Positions 51,291 to 58,614 of a stretch of DNA of 64,000 nt are shown in pieces. Each line of letters opens with the position of its first letter. Position 1 is the first letter of the stretch. Source of the DNA: Dyella_B nitratireducens. Its GTDB lineage: Bacteria; Pseudomonadota; Gammaproteobacteria; Xanthomonadales; Rhodanobacteraceae. Both the position numbers and the translations under genes were made by a program. Under the pieces are notes generated by a model, which saw only the letters and a list, made by a program, of their open reading frames with translations, searched no databases and had not been told where the DNA came from. The stretch covers positions 2,170,001 through 2,234,000 of the forward strand of contig NZ_CP064032.1 in assembly GCF_049532905.1 (NCBI RefSeq), written 5' to 3'.

Positions 51291-52775
51291 TCATGTCGTC
51301 CCTCTTACCCGATATACACCAGCCAGCTGGCGATACAACGCCCGGAACTTCGGCTGCCGTTGCTCGCGATAATAAGCATGCCGCGCCGCATCCGGTTCGC
51401 GCACTGCGGTGATTTCAGGCATTTCGCATACATCTTCCAACGCCGCACCCGGCTCCGCGGCAAGATACGCCAGGCGCGCCGCACCGAGCGCAGCACCTAC
51501 TTCGCCACCCGCACGCAAGGTCAGCGGCCGGCCGATGATGTCCGCCAGCATCTGCGTCCAATACGCACTGCGCGAACCGCCGCCGATCACGGTGATGTCA
51601 TTTGCCTGCAAGCCGGCCGCATCCACCGCTTCGATGCCGTCGAGCAAACCAAGCCCCACGCCTTCGAGCGTGGCGTTGGCAAGATCCGCGCGCACGGTAT
51701 CCGTCCGCAATCCGGTGAAGGCGCCGGCCGCATGCACGTCGTTGTGCGGCGTGCGTTCGCCGCTGAGGTAAGGGAGGAAGAACGGGGCATTGCTGCGCGC
51801 TACGGTGCGTTCCGCGTCGGCAAGCAGTGCTGGCACGTCGGCATAACCGGTCAGGTTCGCCGTGAAGTCCACGCAGCTCGCAGCGCTGAGCATCACCGAC
51901 ATCAGATGCCAGGTACCCGGCAAGGCATGGCAGAAGCTGTGCACGGCCTGCTCCGGCCGCGCGAGATAACCATCGGAGACGGCGAAATACACACCCGAGG
52001 TACCCAGCGACAACATCGCCTGCTTGTGGCGCACGATGCCGACGCCGACCGCACCCGCTGCGTTATCGCCACCGCCTGCTGCAACCGGCACGCGTTGCAT
52101 GCCCCAGCGTTCAGCCAATGCCGGGTTCAAGTAGCCCGTGACGGCATTGCCTTCGTGCAGCGATGGCATGGCGTCCTGCGGCAAGCCAGTCAACTCCAGC
52201 ATGCGCTGACTCCAGCGGCGCTCCGCGACATTGAGCCACAGGGTGCCGGCTGCATCGGAAACATCGGTGGCGTATTCGCCGGTCAAGCACAGCCGCAGGT
52301 AGTCTTTGGGCAGCAGCACCTTGGCGATGCGTTCGAACACCTGCGGCTCATGCTCGCGCAGCCACAGCAGCTTGGGCGCGGTAAAGCCGGGCATGGCGAG
52401 ATTGCCGGTGATCTCACGAAAACCCGGCCAGCTTTCCATGTCGACGCACTGCGCGTCGCAGCGGCCATCGTTCCACAGGATGGCCGGGCGCAGCACGCGG
52501 TCGGCCTTGTCCAGCACGGTGGCGCCGTGCATCTGTCCGCTCAGGCCAATGCCGGCGATCTGGCGAGGGGCGATGCCTTCCCTGCCCGCCTCGGCCAGCA
52601 GTTGCTCGATGGCCGACTGCGCCGCCTGCCACCACTCGTGCGGGTCCTGTTCCGACCAGCGCGGTTGCGGATTCGACAGGCTCAGCGCATGCGACGCCGT
52701 GGCGCGCACTTTGCCGGCAGCATCGATCAAAACAGCCTTGATGGCCGAGGTACCCAGATCGATTCCGAGGAACAT
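51291..52775 (-). CDS. xylB: Xylulokinase XylB
   Basis: 494 residues. FGGY carbohydrate kinase: MFLGIDLGTSAIKAVLIDAAG at the N-terminus, LSGQMHGATVLDKADRVLRPAILWNDGRC (xylulokinase substrate region with MHG), GGGDNAAGAVGVGIV and ALGAARLAYLA. Phosphorylates D-xylulose to xylulose-5-phosphate with ATP. Starts three bases after the xylA stop. Confidence 0.95.
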   Translation of the reverse strand: MFLGIDLGTSAIKAVLIDAAGKVRATASHALSLSNPQPRWSEQDPHEWWQAAQSAIEQLLAEAGREGIAPRQIAGIGLSGQMHGATVLDKADRVLRPAILWNDGRCDAQCVDMESWPGFREITGNLAMPGFTAPKLLWLREHEPQVFERIAKVLLPKDYLRLCLTGEYATDVSDAAGTLWLNVAERRWSQRMLELTGLPQDAMPSLHEGNAVTGYLNPALAERWGMQRVPVAAGGGDNAAGAVGVGIVRHKQAMLSLGTSGVYFAVSDGYLARPEQAVHSFCHALPGTWHLMSVMLSAASCVDFTANLTGYADVPALLADAERTVARSNAPFFLPYLSGERTPHNDVHAAGAFTGLRTDTVRADLANATLEGVGLGLLDGIEAVDAAGLQANDITVIGGGSRSAYWTQMLADIIGRPLTLRAGGEVGAALGAARLAYLAAEPGAALEDVCEMPEITAVREPDAARHAYYREQRQPKFRALYRQLAGVYRVRGTT

Positions 52776-52778
52776 GCG

Positions 52779-54092
52779 TCAGCTGTAGATATAAGCGTTG
52801 ACGAGGTTTTCCAGGTGTTCCTGCTGACCTGAAACATGCGCGGGACGCAGATCGCGCTGCACCGCTTCTTGCGCCAGCGATTCGAGCGAGAAACTGCCTT
52901 CCAGGATCTGCTTGCCGAATGGCGCATCCCAGCCGGCGTAACGCCTGGCCTTGAACTCGGCCAGCGCATCGCGCTCGATCATCTTGGCGGCGCGCTCCAA
53001 AGCAATCGCCAGCGTGTCGAATGCACCGACGTGGCCGTGGAACAAGTCGGCCGGATCGCTGCTCTGGCGACGCACCTTGGTATCGAAATTGAAACCGCCG
53101 GTGGTGAAGCCGCCATGGCGCAGAATCTCGTAGATCACCAGCGTCATTTCTTCCACGCTGTTGGGGAACTGGTCGGTATCCCAGCCATTCTGCGGATCGC
53201 CGCGGTTGGCATCGATGCTGCCGAACAGGCCCAACGCGATCGACGTGGCCACTTCGTGGTGGAACGAATGGCCGGCGAGCGTGGCGTGGTTGGCCTCCAG
53301 GTTCACCTTGACTTCCTGCTCCAGGCCGAACTCCTTGAGGAAGCCGTACACCGTGGCAGTGTCGTAGTCGTATTGATGCTTGGTGGGCTCCTGCGGCTTG
53401 GGCTCGATCAGGATCGTGCCCTTGAAACCGATCTTGTGCTTGTGCTCCACCACCATCCGGAAGAAGCGGCCGAGCTGCTCGCGCTCGCGCTTCAGATCGG
53501 TATTGAGCAAGGTGTCGTAGCCTTCACGGCCGCCCCACAGCACGTAGTTGGCGCCGCCCAGGCGATGCGTGGCCGCCATGGCGTGGAACACCTGCGTAGC
53601 GGCGCAGGCGAATACTTCCGGCTGCGGATTGCTGGCCGCGCCCGCAGCGTAGCGCGGATGGCTGAACAGGTTGGCGGTGCCCCACAGCAGTTTCACGCCG
53701 GTTTCGGCCTGCTTGGCTGCCAGCACGTCGACCATGGCGGAAAGGTTGCTCACGTACTCGGGCAGGCTGTTGCCTTCCGGCGCCACGTCGGTGTCATGAA
53801 AGGTGTAAAACGGCGTGCCCAGACGCTTGAAGAAATCGAACGCGGCGTTGGCTTTCTCGCGTGCGCGCTGCATCGGGTCGCCGGCTTCATGCCAGGGACG
53901 GCCGAAGGTACCGTGGCCGAACATGTCAACACCGGGCCATACGAAGTTGTGCCAATAGCACACGGCCAGGCGGAGGTGTTCGTCCATGCGCTTGCCCAGC
54001 ACCATGCGCGCCGGGTCGTAATGACGAAAAGCCAGGGCGTCCTTGGCCGCCCCGGCCTGTTGAATGGGGGAGATGTGGTCGAAGTAACTCAT
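52779..54092 (-). CDS. xylA: Xylose isomerase XylA
   Basis: 437 residues from ATG 54092 behind AGGAG. Typical class II xylose isomerase: NFVWPGVDMFGHGTFGRPWH, catalytic His in FYTFHDTDVAPEG, FWGGREGYDTLLNTD-like LWGGREGYDTLLNTD, metal-binding Glu in KGTILIEPKPQEPTKHQYDYD region and NLEANHATLAGHSF. Converts D-xylose to D-xylulose in the cytoplasm. First gene of the xylAB-FGH-GH43 operon and divergent from xylR. Confidence 0.96.
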   Translation of the reverse strand: MSYFDHISPIQQAGAAKDALAFRHYDPARMVLGKRMDEHLRLAVCYWHNFVWPGVDMFGHGTFGRPWHEAGDPMQRAREKANAAFDFFKRLGTPFYTFHDTDVAPEGNSLPEYVSNLSAMVDVLAAKQAETGVKLLWGTANLFSHPRYAAGAASNPQPEVFACAATQVFHAMAATHRLGGANYVLWGGREGYDTLLNTDLKREREQLGRFFRMVVEHKHKIGFKGTILIEPKPQEPTKHQYDYDTATVYGFLKEFGLEQEVKVNLEANHATLAGHSFHHEVATSIALGLFGSIDANRGDPQNGWDTDQFPNSVEEMTLVIYEILRHGGFTTGGFNFDTKVRRQSSDPADLFHGHVGAFDTLAIALERAAKMIERDALAEFKARRYAGWDAPFGKQILEGSFSLESLAQEAVQRDLRPAHVSGQQEHLENLVNAYIYS

Positions 54093-54260
54093 GTGGTGCT
54101 CCTGTCTATGCCCCCGATGCTGCAGTTCACTCCTTGGCCCCGCAATTGCGAAATCCGCCATCGGCACTGGGTTTTTCTTTGTCGCGTTGCGTCATGTGCC
54201 TGATCCTGCGAACTGTTAGCGTTTTGTCACGGCACGCGTGGCCGTGCCTGGTTGCTGCTC
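54093..54260. promoter_or_regulatory. xylA-xylR divergent control region
   Basis: 168 bases between the two divergent starts, expected to hold both promoters and XylR sites. An inverted repeat CACGGC-ACGCGTG-GCCGTG at 54228-54246 lies 14 bases before the xylR start and could be an operator for autoregulation. No secure -10/-35 pair could be chosen. Confidence 0.5.
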
Positions 54261-55445
54261 ATGACGAAGCCACATCGCATCGCACTCCTCTTCAACGCCA
54301 ACAAGGTGTACGACCGGCAGGTGATTGCCGGAATCGGCCAATACCTCACGTCCACCCGCGTGAAATGGGACCTTTTCATGGAAGAGGATTTCCGCAGCCG
54401 CACGGTGGGCATCCATCAGTGGCGCGGTGACGGCATCATTGCGGACTTTGATGACCCGGTCGTTTGCGAGGCATTGGCCTCGATGCCTATTCCGGTGGTG
54501 GCTGTCGGCGGATCCTACGCGGACGAAACGCATTACCCGCACAACATTCCCTATGTAGCCACCGACAACCAAAAACTGGTTCGACTGGCTTACGACCATT
54601 TGATCGAACAAGGCCTGCAGCGCTTCGCCTTTTATGGCCTGCCGCCGAGCCCCGGCAACCGTTGGGCGCACGAACGCGAAATGGCCTTTATGCAAATGGT
54701 CCGCGCAGATGGGCTGGAAGGCAGCGTCTACCGCGGCTCCTCCACCAGCGCAGGCGGCTGGGGCCGCGCGCAGGAAGAAATGGTGGAATGGGTACGCTCC
54801 TTGCCCAAGCCGATCGGCATCATCGCCACCACCGACGCACGCGCGCGGCATTTGTTGCAAGCCTGCATCGTGGCGGACGTGCCGATTCCCGAGCAGATCG
54901 CCATCGTCGGCATCGACAACGACCCCATCGCACAATTGCTGTGCCGCATTCCGCTTACCTCAGTGATTCAAGGTGCCGAAGAAATGGGCCGCATGGCCGC
55001 CCAGGTTCTGCACCAGATGCTGCACGGCGGGGATTGCTCAACCACCCGCGTGCTGGTGCCCCCTGTGGGCATCAACGTGCAGGCCACCAGCCTGCATCAA
55101 CCGCTGAAGAGTGCCTACGTGATGCGCGCCAAGCATTACATCCGCCAGTACGCGTGCCTTGGCATCAAGACCGAGCAGGTAGCCGATTACGTCGGCATCT
55201 CGCGCACGCTGTTGGAAGAACACTTCAAGCGTGAGCTTAAGCAATCGGTGCACCAGACCATTCTCGAGCACAAGCTGGAAATGGCGCGGCAGATGCTTAC
55301 GGATCCGTCCATTCCCTTGAGCGACGTAGCCGTGCGCAGCGGCTTTACCTCGTTGCAATACATGTACGCGGTGTTTCGGCGCGAATTCAATTGCACGCCG
55401 CGGCAGTACATGGAGAACGCCAGGGGAAGCGTGCGCAGCCATTGA
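54261..55445 (+). CDS. xylR: Xylose operon activator XylR (AraC family with LacI-like sensor)
   Basis: 394 residues from ATG 54261. The N-terminal ~280 residues are a periplasmic-binding-protein fold (IALLFNANKVYDRQVIAGIGQYL, GIIATTDARARHLLQACIVADVPIPEQIAIVGIDND; landmarks). The C-terminal ~100 residues carry two AraC-type HTH motifs (VADYVGISRTLLEEHFKREL; LSDVAVRSGFTSLQYMYAVFRREF). XylR binds D-xylose and activates xylAB and xylFGH. Divergent from xylA, the usual arrangement. Confidence 0.94.
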   Translation: MTKPHRIALLFNANKVYDRQVIAGIGQYLTSTRVKWDLFMEEDFRSRTVGIHQWRGDGIIADFDDPVVCEALASMPIPVVAVGGSYADETHYPHNIPYVATDNQKLVRLAYDHLIEQGLQRFAFYGLPPSPGNRWAHEREMAFMQMVRADGLEGSVYRGSSTSAGGWGRAQEEMVEWVRSLPKPIGIIATTDARARHLLQACIVADVPIPEQIAIVGIDNDPIAQLLCRIPLTSVIQGAEEMGRMAAQVLHQMLHGGDCSTTRVLVPPVGINVQATSLHQPLKSAYVMRAKHYIRQYACLGIKTEQVADYVGISRTLLEEHFKRELKQSVHQTILEHKLEMARQMLTDPSIPLSDVAVRSGFTSLQYMYAVFRREFNCTPRQYMENARGSVRSH

Positions 55446-55471
55446 GGGCTGCGGCGATTTTGCCGCGAGCC

Positions 55472-55493
55472 GCAGGTTGGATTGCGAACCTAC
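55472..55493. repeat. Single-hairpin remnant of a GTAG-type repeat
   Basis: GCAGGTTGGATTGCGAACCTAC: the outer ends match the REP consensus but the inner arms are lost. It lies 27 bases after the xylR stop. Confidence 0.5.
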
Positions 55494-55499
55494 GAGCCT

Positions 55500-56771
55500 T
55501 CAACTTCTAGGCAAGCTCGCTCCCTCACCCCAACCCTCCGCCCTAAGGGGAGAGGGAGCAGAAGCGGCCATCGCCACGCCGCGCGCCTCTGGCCCAAACG
55601 CCATCAACAGAATCAGCGCCACGGCCACGCTGCCCGCCACCAGCAACAACGCATAGCCGTAATCCTGCCCATGCCGCTGCGCGATTTCCGCCTGCAGCAC
55701 CGGGTTGATGGCGGCGAGGAAATTGCCCAGCTGGTAGACGAACCCCGGAAACGTGCCGCGAATTTCCGCTGGCGACAATTCATTGAGATGCGCAGGCACG
55801 ACACCCCAAGCCCCCTGTACACCGAACTGCATGACGAACGCCGCTGTGCACAGCATGTACACGTCGCGGCTATGCGACCACGGATACACCGCGAGCAAAG
55901 CCAATACGCAAGCCAGGATGATCGAACGGCGGCGGCCGATTTTCTGGCTAAGCATGCCGAAGAAAAGGCCGCCGAGGATCGCGGCCACGTTGTAAACCAA
56001 CACGATATTGGTAAGCGTGGCATGCGGCAGACCCAGCTGCTTGCCGAGGAACAGTTTGGGATAAATATCCTGCGTGCCATGCGAGAAGAAATTGAATGCG
56101 GTCATCATGGCGATCGCGTAAACCGTCAGCTTCGCATTGGCCTTTACGATCTGCAGCAAGGAACTCCTGGGCCGCTGCTGCATCACTTCGAACGCCGGGC
56201 TTTCATGGATCTTGGCATTGATGAAGAACACCAGTAGCGCAGGCGCCGCCCCCACGAAAAACATGCCGCGCCAGCCGAGCGTGGCATAGCAAAGCCCGAA
56301 CAGCAGCGTCGCCAGGAAATAACCCGCCGGGTAACCGGCCTGCAACAGCCCCGATACCCAGCCACGCCAGCGCGCCGGGATCGTCTCCATAACCAGCGAG
56401 CTGCCCACGCCCCACTCGCCACCCATGGCAATACCGAACAAGGTGCGGATGACCAGGAACGATACATATGACCAAGCCAGGCCGCTTACGAACTCGAACA
56501 GCGAGTAGAGCACGATCACCAGCATCAACGTCGGCTTGCGGCCGTAGCGGTCCGCCATGCGGCCGAAGATGAACGCACCGACCGCACGCGACGCCAGCGT
56601 CAAGGTGATGGCCACCGTGATGCTGGTGATGCTTACACCAAAGGTCTTGGCGACTTCATCGAAGGTGAAGATCAGGATGAAGAAATCGAACGCGTCGAGC
56701 GTCCAGCCGAGGAACGCGGCGAGGACGGTGTTGCGTGCGCGGGCAGTGTCAATGTCTGGTACGGAATTCAT
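55500..56771 (-). CDS. MFS transporter (sialate/carboxylate:H+ symporter-like)
   Basis: 423 residues from ATG 56771, with 12 predicted helices. The MFS signatures are FIFGRMADRYGRKPTLML (loop 2-3) and PARWRGWVSGLLQAGYPAGYFLATLLFG. The opening FLGWTLDAFDFFILIF and overall pattern resemble the SHS group (NanT/JEN1-like), so the substrate may be an acid or sugar; its place beside xylR and a porin suggests a hemicellulose product. The last ~15 residues (SPLRAEGWGEGASLPRS) are encoded by a CTCCC-type repeat, so the original C-terminus may have been replaced or extended. Confidence 0.8.
   Translation of the reverse strand: MNSVPDIDTARARNTVLAAFLGWTLDAFDFFILIFTFDEVAKTFGVSITSITVAITLTLASRAVGAFIFGRMADRYGRKPTLMLVIVLYSLFEFVSGLAWSYVSFLVIRTLFGIAMGGEWGVGSSLVMETIPARWRGWVSGLLQAGYPAGYFLATLLFGLCYATLGWRGMFFVGAAPALLVFFINAKIHESPAFEVMQQRPRSSLLQIVKANAKLTVYAIAMMTAFNFFSHGTQDIYPKLFLGKQLGLPHATLTNIVLVYNVAAILGGLFFGMLSQKIGRRRSIILACVLALLAVYPWSHSRDVYMLCTAAFVMQFGVQGAWGVVPAHLNELSPAEIRGTFPGFVYQLGNFLAAINPVLQAEIAQRHGQDYGYALLLVAGSVAVALILLMAFGPEARGVAMAASAPSPLRAEGWGEGASLPRS
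55516..55560. repeat. CTCCC-type palindrome overlapping the MFS 3' end
   Basis: CTCGCTCCCTCACCCCAACC ... GGGGAGAGGGAGC, matching one arm family of the 48338-48462 repeat. It lies inside the final codons of the MFS gene. Confidence 0.6.
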
Positions 56772-56809
56772 GAAAATATCCTGCTGATTGCTGACGTTGA
56801 ACTCCCTTG

Positions 56810-56917
56810 CCGTCATTCCCGCGAAAGCGGGAATCCATGTTGCTCTGAGGCAAAAGCAACGATGGATTGACCGGCATTCGCCGTTGTAAAGCGCCTCCGC
56901 TTTCGCGGGAATGACGG
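56810..56917. repeat. Inverted repeat of the GTCATTCC family between porin and MFS genes
   Basis: Arms CCGTCATTCCCGCGAAAGCG... and the inverse ending ...CGCGGGAATGACGG. It lies 22 bases after the porin stop and 38 bases upstream of the MFS start. Confidence 0.85.
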
Positions 56918-56939
56918 CGCGGAGAGATACGGGACTGTC

Positions 56940-58322
56940 TTAGAACACAACCCTCACACCCACCGTCGGATCAAACGACGCCCGTTGCAGATACCCATTG
57001 GCCATGCCGTCGTAAACCTTCGACCACTGCACACCGCCATACACATCGAAGAACCGGCCGAAATGCTGATCCAGCACCAACGACAGCGCGTCGTAATGGC
57101 CACTGCACTGCGCCGAACTGCTATCCGAACAACTGACCTTCGCGTAGCTGCTCTGCATGGCGCGGTAGTACACGGCAAAGGCATCCAACGACGGTGTCAG
57201 CGCATAGCGCATGCCTACCCAGGCCACTTCGAAAATCTTGGGCCGTGGAAACGCATCGTTATTCGGAACAACGAAGTAGCCGCCAATCGTCTGGCTGCCG
57301 ACCGGCAGCGGTGAGGAAGGATTGACGTAACGGATATGCTCGTAGGCGCCGAAGAACTTCGCCCTGCCTGCGTTGTATTCGCCCAGGAACGTGTAAGAAG
57401 TGTTGTCCGACACGGTACCAGGCAGCGCCTTATCGACTGGCAGGCCATAAGTGGACGAACCGGGTGTGTACAACGCCGCCACCTGCGCCGCACTCAGCGT
57501 GCCAAACAAAATGGCATCGTTCTTGTGCGCCAGCACGGCATTCACCGACCACGGGCCCTGGGTAATACCCATATCCACTTGATACGCCGTACCGCGCGAA
57601 CTGGACAGCTCCCTGGCGTTGCCGAACTGATACATCGCACCACCGTGGAAAATCCCGTTCGTCACGGTGTACTTCAACGTACCGTCGAGCGCGCGGTCCT
57701 GGGTATCGCCGGTGCCTGCCGTAGAGCCAAAAAAGCCGACATACGAAAAGGCCAGCGAGCAGCTCAGCGGATCGTATTTACACACTTCGTCGTTGAGCAG
57801 CGTGCTTTGACGGCCGAAGGTCAGCGTGCCGTAGCCCGGCGACTCCACGCCCACAAAGGCGCGGCCGTTCAACGCCTGACCGGCACGCGACGAATCACCC
57901 CATGATTTTTGCTGTGCCAGCGGCACGCCATTGTTCACCGCCAGCGAGCGCGGGCCATCGATCAGCGTCATCGAGGCCGGCAGAAAACCGGTATCCAATT
58001 GGAAAATGCCCCACCAGCCCGCACCCAGCGGTTCGCGCCCTTTGATGCCGATGGTGGAAATACTCATGCCGTTGGAGGCCAGCGAGGTGTTCGGCTTGTT
58101 GCTGGCCTTGATCAGAAAATTGTTGACGTTGGTGGCGGCCGCATCGCTGAAGGCACTGCCATGGCTCTGATAGGACACGCCGACGTCAATCGTGCCGTAC
58201 AGCGTGATGCCATACATCGTGAGGCTGTTCGACGGGTCCGAGCCGCTGTCGGCCCAGGATGGTGAAGACGCCAACGCGCAGGCGATCGCCAATGCGCTGA
58301 TGGTGAGCCTTGTTTTCGGCAT
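56940..58322 (-). CDS. Outer-membrane porin (Gram-negative porin, Burkholderia/Neisseria type)
   Basis: 460 residues. Signal peptide LTISALAIACALASSPSWA, then ITLYGTIDVGVSYQSHG, the typical first strand of 16-stranded general porins. ESPGYGTLTFGRQSTLLND and the terminal strand ending in Phe (DPTVGVRVVF) are also typical. Periodic amphipathic strands run throughout. Two cysteine pairs (KYDPLSCSLAF, KVSCSDSSSAQCSG) are less usual. Upstream is a direct repeat that may be an operator. Probably lets oligosaccharides across the outer membrane. Confidence 0.88.
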   Translation of the reverse strand: MPKTRLTISALAIACALASSPSWADSGSDPSNSLTMYGITLYGTIDVGVSYQSHGSAFSDAAATNVNNFLIKASNKPNTSLASNGMSISTIGIKGREPLGAGWWGIFQLDTGFLPASMTLIDGPRSLAVNNGVPLAQQKSWGDSSRAGQALNGRAFVGVESPGYGTLTFGRQSTLLNDEVCKYDPLSCSLAFSYVGFFGSTAGTGDTQDRALDGTLKYTVTNGIFHGGAMYQFGNARELSSSRGTAYQVDMGITQGPWSVNAVLAHKNDAILFGTLSAAQVAALYTPGSSTYGLPVDKALPGTVSDNTSYTFLGEYNAGRAKFFGAYEHIRYVNPSSPLPVGSQTIGGYFVVPNNDAFPRPKIFEVAWVGMRYALTPSLDAFAVYYRAMQSSYAKVSCSDSSSAQCSGHYDALSLVLDQHFGRFFDVYGGVQWSKVYDGMANGYLQRASFDPTVGVRVVF

Positions 58323-58443
58323 GTGAAGCTCTCCCCGTAAACGTGCGTTATGCCAATGGTCCTGCGCGCATCGGCGTGTTGTTGGTTGTCCCCGGGGAAC
58401 AGCATGCCGCTGGCTGACGCTGTGTTGAATAACACCATGAGGT

Positions 58444-58466
58444 TAGTACTTTGCGACTAGTACTTT
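58444..58466. promoter_or_regulatory. Direct repeat TAGTACTTT upstream of the porin gene
   Basis: TAGTACTTT occurs at 58444-58452 and again at 58458-58466, 14 bases apart, each containing the palindrome AGTACT. It lies about 120 bases upstream of the porin start and 150 upstream of the sensor kinase start, so it could serve either gene as a regulator site. Confidence 0.35.
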
Positions 58467-58526
58467 CTGGCTAGCGGAGAACTCGTCGCCCTGACAAAAG
58501 CCTGGGCAACGATCAAAGGGCAACAT

Positions 58527-58590
58527 GGGTCGTGGCACCCAACATGCTCGCACTGACGCTGTTGGGTTACGCTGCGCTAACCCAACCTAC
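58527..58590. repeat. Partial GTAG-type REP dimer (variant arm) before the sensor kinase
   Basis: The right arm is a full GTTGGGTTACGCTGCGCTAA-CCCAACCTAC (58561-58590). The left arm is degraded to ATGGGTCGTGGCACCCAACAT. It ends 24 bases before the kinase start codon. Confidence 0.7.
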
Positions 58591-58614
58591 GATTGCTGGC
58601 ACAACTGCGCGCGC

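Noticed and set aside
51016..51294. In-frame N-terminal extension of xylF by 93 codons
   Set aside because: The extension is encoded by an inverted repeat and ends at a normal signal peptide start (ATG 51015).
58525..58614. In-frame extension of the sensor kinase upstream of ATG 58615
   Set aside because: Encoded by a degraded REP element; the natural N-terminus with a membrane helix begins at 58615.
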